In this document: piece after piece, positions 45,142-55,178 of the stretch
Numbering within the stretch: position 1 is the stretch's first letter
Layout of the letters: every line of letters starts with the position of its first letter
Source of the DNA: Mytilinidion resinicola
Taxonomy: Eukaryota > Ascomycota > Dothideomycetes > Mytilinidiales > Mytilinidiaceae
DNA: 64,000 bases
NCBI RefSeq assembly: GCF_010093595.1
Contig: NW_022985455.1
Span: forward strand, 226,898 to 290,897
Direction: 5' to 3'
Notes under the pieces: generated by a model
Told to the model about the DNA's origin: nothing
Databases searched by the model: none
What the model saw: the letters and a program-made list of their open reading frames with translations, nothing else
Position numbers and translations under genes: made by a program

Positions 45142-46353
45142 ATGGCTGATGCGGTAGAAGGGGAGGCCAGCCAGCCGTTCCCATGGCAGCTTGGTGTGTA
45201 CGATGCCCATTGCCACCCTACTGACACGATGTCGACCATACCTTCGATCCCAGACATGAAGGCTCGAATATTGACGGTAATGGCTACGCGAGCGGAAGAC
45301 CAAGAATTGGTCGCTCAAACCGCGGATAAATTCGGTGTTAAGTCGCGAACCCCAGATTCATGGTCCCAAGAGGAATGCATTGTTCCTTGCTTCGGATGGC
45401 ATCCATGGTTCACGCATCAAATGTTCGACGTGGAAGACTTTGACGGGAAAGAAACATTAGATCAAGACTCCAAGATACTGCATTATCAGACTGTTCTCTC
45501 GCCCAAGCGTGACCGTCTCAGCGACGAGGAACGTCAAGCTTTTGCGTCTTTACCTGACCCGGAACCGTTTTCTCAATTTCTCGAGCAGACGAGAAGCTAC
45601 CTTGAAAGGTATCCGCTTGCATTGGTGGGGGAGGTTGGCCTGGACCGCTCCTTCAGAATACCAGAAACTTGGATACCTGGACATGACAAGAGAGACGAAT
45701 CTCTCACCCCGGGTGGAAGAGAAGGGCGGAGGCTTTCCCCTTATCGCGTGGACATCAAGCATCAGAAGAAACTTTTCAAAGCTCAGCTGCAGCTTGCTGG
45801 AGAATTGCAACGGGCAGTGTCAGTCCACGGCGTTCAAGCCCATGGCGTCGTCTTCGAAACGCTGCAAGAGACCTGGAAGGGCTACGAGAAGAAAGTCCTG
45901 AGCAAACGAGAGAAAAAGAAGCAAACCGAGGCGGCAAAGAGCTCAAATCGGCAAGGAGTCTTAGATGCGGATGAGAGGCAAGACTCCCCTAAACCATTTC
46001 CACCCCGAATCTGTCTACACTCCTACAGCGGCAATCCAGATGCTTTCAAGCAGTACCTCAATCCCGCAATTCCAGCCGAGATCTATGCCTCTTTCTCCAC
46101 GGCGATCAATCTCTCAGATAAGCAGGATGCGTCTGCTCCGAGCGCTCTTGAGCAGTTGATCAAGTTGATCCCAGATGATCGAATACTAGTTGAGAGTGAT
46201 CTTCACATCGCTGGTCCAAGAATGGACGAACACCTGGAGGACATGGTTAGGAGATTATGTAAGATCAAAGGATGGAGTCTAAATGACGGAGTGGAGCAAC
46301 TCGGGAGTAACTGGAGGATGTTTGTGTTTGGGCGGATACAGGATAGAAGCTAA
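45142..46353 (+). CDS. scn1: Scn1/TatD-type metal-dependent hydrolase (Cut9-interacting family)
   Basis: This is a TatD-family TIM-barrel hydrolase related to fission yeast Scn1, which interacts with anaphase-promoting-complex subunit Cut9. It is intronless, 403 aa; the start at 45142 (MADAVEG) is the first ATG of the frame. Metal-site motifs are DAHCHP near residue 20, GEVGLD in the middle, LHSYSGNP and VESDLH in the C-terminal half. A charged insertion (KREKKKQTEAAKSS) separates the barrel strands. No residue loss is seen. Function as DNase or amidohydrolase is inferred from the family. Confidence 0.85.
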   Translation: MADAVEGEASQPFPWQLGVYDAHCHPTDTMSTIPSIPDMKARILTVMATRAEDQELVAQTADKFGVKSRTPDSWSQEECIVPCFGWHPWFTHQMFDVEDFDGKETLDQDSKILHYQTVLSPKRDRLSDEERQAFASLPDPEPFSQFLEQTRSYLERYPLALVGEVGLDRSFRIPETWIPGHDKRDESLTPGGREGRRLSPYRVDIKHQKKLFKAQLQLAGELQRAVSVHGVQAHGVVFETLQETWKGYEKKVLSKREKKKQTEAAKSSNRQGVLDADERQDSPKPFPPRICLHSYSGNPDAFKQYLNPAIPAEIYASFSTAINLSDKQDASAPSALEQLIKLIPDDRILVESDLHIAGPRMDEHLEDMVRRLCKIKGWSLNDGVEQLGSNWRMFVFGRIQDRS

Positions 46354-46369
46354 TTTTGCGGGAATACGT

Positions 46370-46540
46370 CGAGGCACCTCTTGCAGTCGTAAACGAATAG
46401 CAAATCGCATGACGAGACACTGCAAATTGAAGAGTACAGTATTGGTTATAGCACATCTAATGCAGAGCTTCAAGATCTTTACGTCTCATTCTGATTATCT
46501 TGAATACGCTGGAGCACCTCAGGCACACAAGTATGAATTT
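46370..46540 (+). repeat. Two partial copies of dispersed repeat family R1
   Basis: ATACGTCGAGGCACCTCTTGC followed by AGCAAATCGCATGAC matches the R1 core; a second partial copy (TTGAATACGCTGGAGCACC) follows at about 46500. The first copy begins about 10 bases after the Scn1 stop codon. Confidence 0.65.
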
Positions 46541-46580
46541 CTCTCTGGCTATTCCTTGAAAGAAAGCGGAGTATTATTTA

Positions 46581-47204
46581 TTAGAGCTCATACGAAATAT
46601 GTGGAAGCACGAAAGAAATCTTCGCCGGCCCCGATAAGTCCTTGATAAAGGTCTCCATTAAAACAGTGACCTCGTCCTTCTTACTCCCCGGATACTCTTC
46701 GTTACCACGGTCGATGAAGCCGGTAGCAGATTCAATCCCCTCAAGAGAAATGTAATACACTTTGAAGCCCTCGACAGATCTCTCACAGTCTACCTTGACG
46801 TGTTGAAACATCAAATCATTCCTTAGACGTGTCATGAAGTAATATCGAACGCGGAGAAACCTGATTTGGGGAAGGAGACGAGCAGGCAACAGCATCGCCC
46901 ATTTCATGGCTGGCGTGTCGTCTTTCCACACCACAGAAAGGGCGTAAAAGTAGGAGTCACGATATGCAATATCCTCCGGCCCCGAGAACGATCTGCCGTC
47001 CTGTGCTTCCCCCAATAGCTTGAACGGCATGATCGTGCCTATCCAATGACCTAAGGGTCACTAGCATTCCATTGTTATGACGAATTCGAAGGTGTAAGAC
47101 AGGACAAGATGTTTGAGAATCTGAACGCGAAGTTCGGCAGGGAGGCGTAGAAGTGGTGACTGGGGTTGCAGCGTCAGTGGTGCAGCGAGTAGAATGGCTT
47201 GCAT
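46581..47204 (-). pseudogene. Broken F-box-like paralogue of the adjacent gene
   Basis: From an ATG at 47204 the minus strand reads an N-terminus closely matching the next gene (SPLLRLPAELRVQILK against SPFLRLPAELRVEILQ). This frame stops at 47061. Similarity then continues in two other frames: NNGMLVTLRS, and a 149-aa frame at 46581..47030 that aligns in layout with the paralogue's middle part. Two frame changes or unresolved introns are needed. I favour a decayed tandem copy. Confidence 0.6.
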
Positions 47205-47278
47205 GGTTGCATACAGTGGGTTTAGTGACGCGACCCGCTGGTATCTGGGCTCTTGGGTGAATTAACATCGCCGCATGG

Positions 47279-47953
47279 CTATCCCATTGACTCTGGAAGT
47301 GAGGCAGATATCTTTGCTCGTGACTTGACGGCCATGATATCATCCCGCAATTTGACAGCGATAGTAGGAGTAATACGAGGCCACCGGCCTTCAATCCCAA
47401 AGTCGACAAAGTCGAGATAGATATCAACCTGCCTCAGCTGAGGAAAGGCGTCTTCAAGCTGTGCTATCTCTTCCCCGCACTTGGACAGTAGGTTCTTCTG
47501 GGCCGTAGAGTCAGGCAGGGTTTGGATGATATAGTGCCGTCTGACGTATCTGACTCGACGGAGATTTCTCGGACGCAGCGAATCCGCCCATTGGAGGAGC
47601 TCGGTATGCTTCCATAACCACAGGGTCGCGTAAGAAAACACGGCATTTCGGTAGATGATTTCTTCCATTTCTAGGAAGACCTGGCGGGAGATGCAGAGTA
47701 GGTCTGAGATTTTGCTGCTCAGTTTCTCCCAAGGTCGAAGACCAAACCAATCAAGTAATTCGTTGCGAGCCGAGTCAAAGTAGAATCCACGACGCAGAAT
47801 CACTATCGGCATTCCATCCTTGTGTTTGGCTGAGCAGGCGTCGTGAGAGTGGAGGGCGTATTGCAGGATCTCGACTCGAAGCTCCGCAGGGAGTCTGAGA
47901 AAAGGCGACTGGGGCTGCAGCGTTGGGGGCGCGACCCCTAGAATAGATTCCAT
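47279..47953 (-). CDS. F-box-like fungal protein of unknown function
   Basis: This intronless 224-aa frame begins MESILGVAPPTLQPQSP and has the motif FLRLPAELRVEILQYAL at about residues 18-34. A segment ISDLLCISRQVFLEMEEIIY (about 80-100) is typical of these uncharacterised ascomycete proteins, as is an RRVRYVRRH strand. The C-terminus may continue in an unrecognised exon, because the frame stops shortly after VKLRDDI. A damaged tandem copy lies downstream. Function unknown. Confidence 0.7.
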   Translation of the reverse strand: MESILGVAPPTLQPQSPFLRLPAELRVEILQYALHSHDACSAKHKDGMPIVILRRGFYFDSARNELLDWFGLRPWEKLSSKISDLLCISRQVFLEMEEIIYRNAVFSYATLWLWKHTELLQWADSLRPRNLRRVRYVRRHYIIQTLPDSTAQKNLLSKCGEEIAQLEDAFPQLRQVDIYLDFVDFGIEGRWPRITPTIAVKLRDDIMAVKSRAKISASLPESMG

Positions 47954-49686
47954 GACGCCGGCAGCAGGCTATCGGAACAAAGACAGCAAATGTAGGATCG
48001 CTATCGTGGTGATGCGAACAACTCGTAGATAAGGGGATGTGAAGGCTGAAGGTTCAGCTGAGGGGGTTGATTAGAATATATAGGTTAGCGCATTTCCCCG
48101 CATTTAGGACACCCTGGCAGCTGATCCAAATAGTTCTAGCGCTATCGGCCCCAATCCTCCGCGGGCGGATCCACCAGAGGCCACCGCGGGGTATTAAACG
48201 TCCGGTTTATGGCTCAAGCACAACAACACTCAACCACGGCGAACTCCTCCAATATTTGACCAATATCTTTGAAAAATGTATCAAAGTGTAGCCTTGACAT
48301 AGCGCTTCATTATTATCCAAAAATATCTTGAACTTTTGACTTGGGTGGTGTTGTAATCAAGTGTTACGCTGCCGCGCACGCTGCCTCAAACCGGACGTTT
48401 TTTTCTCCTTGGTAGAGACATACAATGGATCCCTATGCAGCCTCAATTTACCGCCACACCGCTATCCTGCTCTTTACGAACTGTGCCCACAAGTGGAAAC
48501 CGAAAGACGGATGGCGTCCTCGAAGCCGAGGCTTGAACCATCGTTCTTGTGTAAGCAAACGGGACGCTTCCTGATTAGGCGGTCCACAGCGAGCTTGGCG
48601 GTCACAGGACGTAGCTGTTAGTCAGCTTCATGTACGACCCACCGTCCTGGATCGGCCCGCCCATATCCTTTTAGATTGCAGTGCGCTTCGAGTGACGTGT
48701 CGAACTTTGAGATGATAGGACTTTGGATTGCATAGATAATAGCGCAGCCGATCATGATGATCAGGCGACACAAGACTATGCTCAGCGGTGATGACGGCAA
48801 CCCAGTATTCTTTCTCCACTCCCTTTTTGAAGGAGTTCCTGCACACCTGCACACCCTGTTTTTCACGAATCTTCTACCCTTCACGTGAAGAAGCGCCATC
48901 AGGACTTCTGATGCCACGCTCCTCGGACTGCTACCGCCCCGGATTGCTCTCCGGATCTCCACCTAGTGAATTAAGCAAATATGAAAAATATCAAGTCTGC
49001 GAGTAGTCTAGCCTGGCAATCTGATACAAGTTCCATGCCGTGACACCTCGTCGTGTTGCTGCCTAGTCTCTCGTTATACACACACTTGAATTTTCGAAGG
49101 TGCATCAGAAGATGCTGTAGCCCCGAGCAGTCTTTCTCCGCTCGCTTTTTGAATGAGTGCCTACGTAGGCCAGTATCCCGTCAATCAGGCACCCGCACTC
49201 AAAACCATCTCTGCTAAATCCAAATTCCCTCTATTCGCCACCATGGATCAATATTGGGAAGTCGCGAACATCGACAAAGGCGAGGGGAATGTCCAGGTGG
49301 TCGCAAGCTCTTTCAGATTATCCATGGCTACCTGTTGAAGCTTCCGAGATTGATGGCCATTGCGTACCTACCGTTCTTCGAATCCGGGGCGGACATCTTC
49401 CCCCAGCACTTCGAGATTGCTGCCAATGGGCGGGTGTTTCTTCCCTTACACTTGTAGTGCGTCCTCACGTGTTTTGGAGCACTATTCGGTCACCAACCCA
49501 GGTGCCTCAATACGCTAGAAACCCGGAAGCGATCACTCGAATGGCCAAGCTGGGTACACCGATTTGCCGCTGACAAAAGTGTTTCAACTCTTCTTAAAAT
49601 ATTGATGATGTATTGTTGCAGCCTAAGCAGTAGCAGACAAGACTGTACAGTCCTGTAGCGAGGCAGAGAAGTTTGTACCGACTAAC
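47954..49686. other. Gene-poor stretch with a remnant reading MDQYWEVANID
   Basis: At 49243 a plus-strand frame reads MDQYWEVANIDKGEG and then stops within 32 codons; similar N-termini occur, as far as I recall, in an uncharacterised fungal family related to the next gene, so this may be a broken exon of it. Two direct repeats of about 35 bases (TCTTTCTCC...CTTTTTGAA) lie near 48810 and 49130. I see no other feature. Confidence 0.4.
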
Positions 49687-50514
49687 GTGTGTAAAAGATC
49701 AGAGAAATCGGTGTTAGGTCACTTGGCTCGAGAAATTCTGGACAACATCGTGGAATTCCTGGAACCGTTGGACGTGATCTGCATGGCTATGACCTGCAAA
49801 TATCTCTTCCTCACTTACCAGGAAGATGTGAAGGGCATCCTCGAAAAACAACTATCGCCTTGGGCTGGCGACCGACTCATCTGCCTCGGAGATTACGCAA
49901 GGGGTCATCCTGATGGCATTCTCACTGTTGAGGAGGACGAGGAGCTTATTCGTCAAGAATTCACACTGTATGATTGCATGGATCGCTATTCCGCCCATGC
50001 TGGACCAGATAGATTCATTGGCGAAATGACAGAAAGACTCGTATTCGGAGGACGCCGAAGTACACTGTGGAGCCGGATGATAGGCACAGCCTACGACCGG
50101 TGGCCGGCGGATGGTGTGACATGGATCCTTCGGAATCTTGACGCGAAAGAGTATGTGAGACAAGAGGGTTTCAAACAACTCTCCAAGTCCACGGACGGCG
50201 GACCCTTCATCAGACCTGTTGGCTTCGAATTTGTTATTGCGTCGAGAGTTTGTTGGACCGATGATCCATTTGGCACCTCCAGAATCACAAACATGCATGG
50301 CGAATGGGCAGGAAATCGATTTGACGTGACCACGTTGGAGAGGATGGAGGAAGGATTTGAGGCTAGTTGGAAGGACGTCTCCGCTGCTGTGATGAAGCAA
50401 GTGAAGAACCTAGCTTACGAGTGTGCAGTACTCCTTTCCGACTCGGATGGAGAGGATGGAGAGGACGAAGAGGATGAAGAGGCGAAGAGGATGACTAGGC
50501 ATCAACTTCCTTGA
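49687..50514 (+). CDS. F-box protein with WAGDRLICLGDYA segment, 5' end unresolved
   Basis: The frame runs 275 codons to the stop. It has no ATG before the F-box motif LAREILDNIVEFLEPLDVIC, so an upstream exon or a different start is expected; an acceptor is possible at ...GTAAAAG|ATCAGAG near 49699. After the F-box come CKYLFLTYQ and WAGDRLICLGDYA (about residues 58-70), a segment found in a fungal protein family without known function. The C-terminus is acidic (SDGEDGEDEEDEEAK). The first internal ATG would start inside the F-box and remove it. The upstream MDQYW remnant may belong to it. Confidence 0.6.
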   Translation: MCKRSEKSVLGHLAREILDNIVEFLEPLDVICMAMTCKYLFLTYQEDVKGILEKQLSPWAGDRLICLGDYARGHPDGILTVEEDEELIRQEFTLYDCMDRYSAHAGPDRFIGEMTERLVFGGRRSTLWSRMIGTAYDRWPADGVTWILRNLDAKEYVRQEGFKQLSKSTDGGPFIRPVGFEFVIASRVCWTDDPFGTSRITNMHGEWAGNRFDVTTLERMEEGFEASWKDVSAAVMKQVKNLAYECAVLLSDSDGEDGEDEEDEEAKRMTRHQLP

Positions 50515-51095
50515 CAATGAGATTGGATGTTCCTTTCTTGACTCAGATTTCAGTTTCTTTCTTTTAGCTCCTTGGTATGGTAGCCTCACCTGGGCAGACT
50601 CTTGTCTATGGGTTAAGGAAATATGATGGCTGTCATGTTGGAGGCCGACTTACTGCGATCGGGTACCGACTGTAGTAGTCTAAGTTATGTTTCTTCTCGG
50701 TTCACTGTTTCGTCGAATTCAATGAGCTCCCTTAGAGCGAAAAAAACTCAAATACTTTAGTTCGTTCCCTCCCCTAACCTAGCCATTGAAGCATCAACCC
50801 TTGGGAGGAAGGCACGACTGCTCGTCGAAGCCACTTCTTACCCAATTAAATCCTAGTACTCACCTCCGCAGCATCCATCAATCGTCAAGCAATCGCAAAC
50901 CATCAGCGTCCGTCAATCACCGAAGCTATCACTATCCATCGGCATCCATTATTGCAGCTTTCAAGTGAGTCTCTTTCAAAAAGCTGTGCAAAGAAAGACT
51001 TCTCACTCGGTAGCAGTTCCCGACAAACCCTTTCGAGATTACCATCGCTGTTCCAACCCATCTGCCGCATCCACTGCTTCTTCACGTTCGCTCTC

Positions 51096-51533
51096 ATGGT
51101 TTCCTCTGATGATTGCCCACCCTGGCTCACTGGAAAGCAAAGGATGAGACATTGCAGACCTACGGGCATCGTTAGCCATCAAACCGACCGTATCAGCAGG
51201 TATACCGATGAGCCTAGTCCACGGTACCATACAGACGACTCCAGCACACGGTATTATCCCGACAATCCCAGCACACCGTACCATGTTGATCCACCTTCGA
51301 GCTCTGAAACAAGTAGCAAATTCGACATGACGGCATTTCTTGTGATATTCATTCCCATGGCCGTTTTCATCTTTGGGATGTTCCTGTTGTTCGTCTGGTG
51401 GTATCGAATCCGGAAACCTGCAGCAGAGCCGCCAGCACCCGCTCCCCCCGCGCAAGAAACTATATGTCCATGTCATATCCGCCATCCGGAGGCGTGCTAC
51501 CATCATCCTCAGCAGTTGATGAGAAGATGGTGA
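51096..51533 (+). CDS. Small single-pass membrane protein with short repeats
   Basis: This 145-aa frame starts at an ATG (MVSSDDCPPW). About residues 33-68 are three imperfect repeats of a Ser/Pro/Tyr-rich unit of about 11 residues (RYHTDDSSTR, YYPDNPSTPYH). One membrane helix follows at about 79-101 (FLVIFIPMAVFIFGMFLLFV), then an Arg-containing, Pro-rich tail with several Cys and His. There is no signal peptide, so topology is unknown. I recognise no family. Unlike neighbouring frames it has protein-like composition. Confidence 0.5.
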   Translation: MVSSDDCPPWLTGKQRMRHCRPTGIVSHQTDRISRYTDEPSPRYHTDDSSTRYYPDNPSTPYHVDPPSSSETSSKFDMTAFLVIFIPMAVFIFGMFLLFVWWYRIRKPAAEPPAPAPPAQETICPCHIRHPEACYHHPQQLMRRW

Positions 51534-52640
51534 GAGAGGGGTACAGGATAAAATGCATAACTGTATGGATACACTGGTATGTGCAATGGGAAGATGAGAT
51601 ATTCGACGAAATCGAACGGAGTTGCTAAAAGTCAAGAGCGGGACCACTTGAAGTGGACAAGTTGACCACCGCCTGCCCGTCGAAGTACTCTTTGGCAATG
51701 TGCTTGGTTCAGATGGCTGGAACAACACCCTCGCAATGTGATCGTATACGCAGGACAATAGGGTCAACACTGAGATTAGCGCTATTGCTTGGTTTCCTGC
51801 ACATGTTCTCTGCCCCTTTCCAAGGCTGGCTTTCCTCTACGGGCGCTTGGATACCATGTGGCGCGAGTTCGCAGCGAGTGCAACGGGAGAGGCCCTTTTT
51901 AAGTCCATGAAGACTCCTTTCGTTTTAGTCAATTCTCGATGACGTATTCATAGTCTTCTAATCATCCTATGTTTCTAAATCCACCAAGTCCCCATGTTTC
52001 ACTGTATGAATGACTGCTACTTGGATATACTCGTCGTGAACGGAACGGTTCCGAATTAAGGGTAGCTCGGTTTGCGGCCTGCAATATCTGCATAGCATGC
52101 TGATCTAGAATTCTCGTAAAAAGCGCCTAACCATGTACCAATGACCAATAGGACGGAGACGCTTCGTTATGAGGCTTTACAGGATTGCTCTTGTGCCGAC
52201 GATGCCCGCTGTTCCAGCCGCTCCTTAGTCACAAAGACGGGACACAAGCTCGTGACCTGATACCTGGTGCATTCCTGAAGAGGAAGGTGCAATTGAATAT
52301 AGCATTTCTGGCATGTGGGGATAGCAAATGTGTGATGTGATGGAGAAGAAAGATAGGGCGTCGATGGTGTTTAAGGATGACTTGGTCAGGGGGAAATAAG
52401 GCCCCGATTTCGGCGGCTCTTTTTGGTGCGGAATGGGCCCGATTGTGGCTGCCATCAAGCGGCGATCGTGGTGGGGAACGAACGCGGGGCGGAGCGAGCT
52501 ATGCACAAACACGTCCGCCAGCGGGTGTTGATAATGCGGCCAATTCCTCTTTTTTTGTCCTGAACTTCATACATCTAAGCTTTTTTGAACTTTGAATCCT
52601 AGAAACTCGAAAATTTTGAGCCTTTTGCGGGCTGTTTATC
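51534..52640. other. Intergenic stretch
   Basis: No gene is supported. The last 250 bases are the promoter side of the ThDP-dependent enzyme, with T-rich runs (52549-52590). Confidence 0.5.
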
Positions 52641-54697
52641 ATGTATACTCCCAAAGCTCTATGCCCCTCCCCTCTCCATGGCATAGCTAACGCTACGCAG
52701 GGTCTACACAGCTTCGTTCGCCTTCTTCGAGGCCATCTGGGAAGCTGGAGTCACATACTGCTTCGTGAACCTAGGATCCGACCATCCAAGTATCATTGAG
52801 GCTATTGTCAAGGGTCAAAATGAGAAGAAAGGCCAATTCCCCAAGATCATAACCTGTCCGAACGAAGTGAGCAAGCAGACTTCCGAGACTACGACCGTGT
52901 TTGCTAATGAATCCCTGGGTTATTTTAGATGGTCGCCCTCTCTATGGCTGATGGCTACGCTCGCCTTACGAACAAGCCTCAATGCGTTATAGTCCACGTC
53001 GACGTCGGAACACAAGGTCTCGGAGCAGCAGTCCACAATGCGTCTTGCGGTCGCGCACCCGTGCTCATCTTCGCCGGCCTATCCCCTTACACAATTGAAG
53101 GAGAGATGCGAGGTAGCAGGACCGAGTACATACACTGGATACAGGATGTGCCGGACCAGAAGCAAATTGTGTCCCAGTATTGCCGATACACTGGAGAAAT
53201 CAAGACTGGGAAGAATGTCAAGGTACGTTGGAATGAAGCTCGAGCCAGAAGTGGAGGTTCTATGCTAAACCATGGTAGCAAATCGTAAATCGGGCACTCT
53301 CATTCGCCATGAGCGATCCCAAGGGTCCAGTCTACCTATGCGGTGCTCGAGAGCCCATGGAGGAGGATCTCGAACCATACAAGTTGGACCAAGCATTCTG
53401 GAATCCCGTCGAGCCTGCGGCGCTATCATCAATCGCGGTCAAGACCATCTCCGAGGCGCTCGTGAACGCTCAGGAACCGCTTGTGATCACTGGATACAGC
53501 GGGAGAAACCACCATGCTGTTGCTGAATTGGTCGAATTGGCGGACAATATCAAGGGCCTCCGGGTACTTGACACTGGTGGAAGCGACATGTGCTTCCCAG
53601 GTAACTCAATCCTTCAGAAGGGAACGAATTCGTTCAGAACGCTGACTTCCTGCAGCAAATCACCCAGCTTGGCTCGGACTCCGCTACGGCGTTGAGCCAG
53701 CAATCAAAACCGCAGACGTAATCCTCGTAATCGACTGCGACGTCCCTTGGATAAACACACAATGCCACCCCAAGGAAAACGCCAAAGTGTTCCATGTCGA
53801 CGTCGACCCCATGAAGCAGCAGATACCAGTCTTCTACCTCAAAGCCCATTACCGATACCGCGCAGACAGCTTCACCTCTCTCAACCAGCTTAACGCTTAT
53901 CTCAAGACGTCTGACCTCAGTCAAAAACTAAGCAGCAATCTATACTCAGACAGATGGGTTAAGCTCCGAGAATCGCATAAGAAAAAACTTGAGACGATAG
54001 CGAGCGAAGCCAAGGTGGACGATAACGGAAACTTTTCAACCCCCTATCTTGCCCAGCAGCTGAAAAAGGCGTGTCCGAACGATACCATCTGGATCATCGA
54101 AGCAGTAACACAAACGGGCTTTGTAGCAGACCAGATCCAAGCGACGCTGCCTGGCTCATGGTTGAACTGCGGTGGTGGAGGTCTGGGATGGAGCGGCGGT
54201 GCTGTAAGTATCTCTCGATTCGCTACCATCATTCGGCCTTCTAACGTCCGAAAAAGGCTCTCGGCGTCAAACTAGCCACCGACACGGAAGGCAAAAAGAA
54301 GTTCGTCTGCCAGATCGTCGGCGACGGCACCTACCTCTTCTCGGTCCCCGGGAGCGTGTACTGGATAGCCGAGCGCTACAACATTCCAATCCTCACTATC
54401 GTGCTGAACAACAAGGGCTGGAACGCTCCCCGGAAGTCGCTGCTCCTCGTGCACCCAGACGGTGCCGGGTCGAAGGCCAGCAACGAGGAACTGAACATTT
54501 CGCTTGCGCCCACGCCGGATTACTCTGGCATCGCAAAGGCGGCGTCGGGTGGCAAGGTATGGGCAGCGCATGCAAGCACGGCGAAGGACCTAGATAGGCT
54601 GCTGGCGGAGGCTGTGAAGGCTGTGCTAGGTGGCCAGAGCGCGGTGCTGGATGCGCATCTTGATGGTCCCGAAGGAAAGTATGGAGGAACTAAGTAA
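52641..54697 (+). CDS. ThDP-dependent enzyme (acetolactate-synthase-like)
   Basis: This is a thiamine-diphosphate enzyme of the acetolactate synthase/benzoylformate decarboxylase fold. I model six exons: 52641..52642, 52701..52866, 52929..53222, 53279..53600, 53656..54203, 54257..54697, giving 590 aa in frame. The start codon is split AT|G by the first intron, which has a GTATAC donor, GCTAAC branch site and CAG acceptor. The N-terminal Pyr domain begins MVYTASFAFFEAIWEAGVTY and has CPNE where ThDP enzymes keep the catalytic Glu. The middle domain has RALSFAMSDPKGPVYL. The C-terminal PP domain has GDGTYLF (Gly-Asp-Gly) and LNNKGWN, the Asn-Asn-x-x-x-Asn ThDP/Mg site. Its substrate is unknown. 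An upstream in-frame TGA rules out a longer start. Confidence 0.85.
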
Positions 54698-54699
54698 TC

Positions 54700-55045
54700 T
54701 GAAGCGTATGGAATTTTACATCCTGTCCAGATTATTTCGAGTATGTTGAGGCACCTCTTACGGTCGCGAACGAGGAGCAAATCACATGACAAGGCGTTGT
54801 GAACTAGGAATCATCGACCAGAACATACAATCGTCTAATTTAGAGGGTATGAAACTTTAAATCCTGTTCAGATTATTCGAGTACGTTGAGGCACCTCATA
54901 CAGTCGTGAACAAGGAGCAAATCACATAAATATACAACCGTCTAATTTGAAGGGTATAGAACTTTACATCCTGTTCAGATCATTTCGAGTATGTCGAGGC
55001 ACCTCATACAGTCGTAAATGAGCAGCAAATCACATGGCAAGGCAC
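54700..55045 (+). repeat. Three tandem copies of dispersed repeat family R1
   Basis: Three units begin at about 54712, 54850 and 54958. The shared core includes ACATCCTGTTCAGAT, TTGAGGCACCTCATACAGTCG and GGAGCAAATCACAT. The array starts within about 15 bases of the ThDP-enzyme stop codon. The rest up to 55178 is the convergent 3' side of the Srf1-like gene. Confidence 0.8.
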
Positions 55046-55178
55046 CGTAGATCGAAGAGGCAAGTATTTCGTTGCAGCTAGGAAGAGGGGTCGTGAAGAA
55101 CAGAAGAAAGACGCAATGGTATCAATAACCCCGAAAGTTTCCCCAAGACGCCCACGCTATGCAGCACAAAAAGGCCCT

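Noticed and set aside
52641..54697. Membership of the ThDP enzyme in the ammonia-lyase cluster
   Set aside because: It lies about 39 kb away with many housekeeping genes between; a shared pathway cannot be argued from position.
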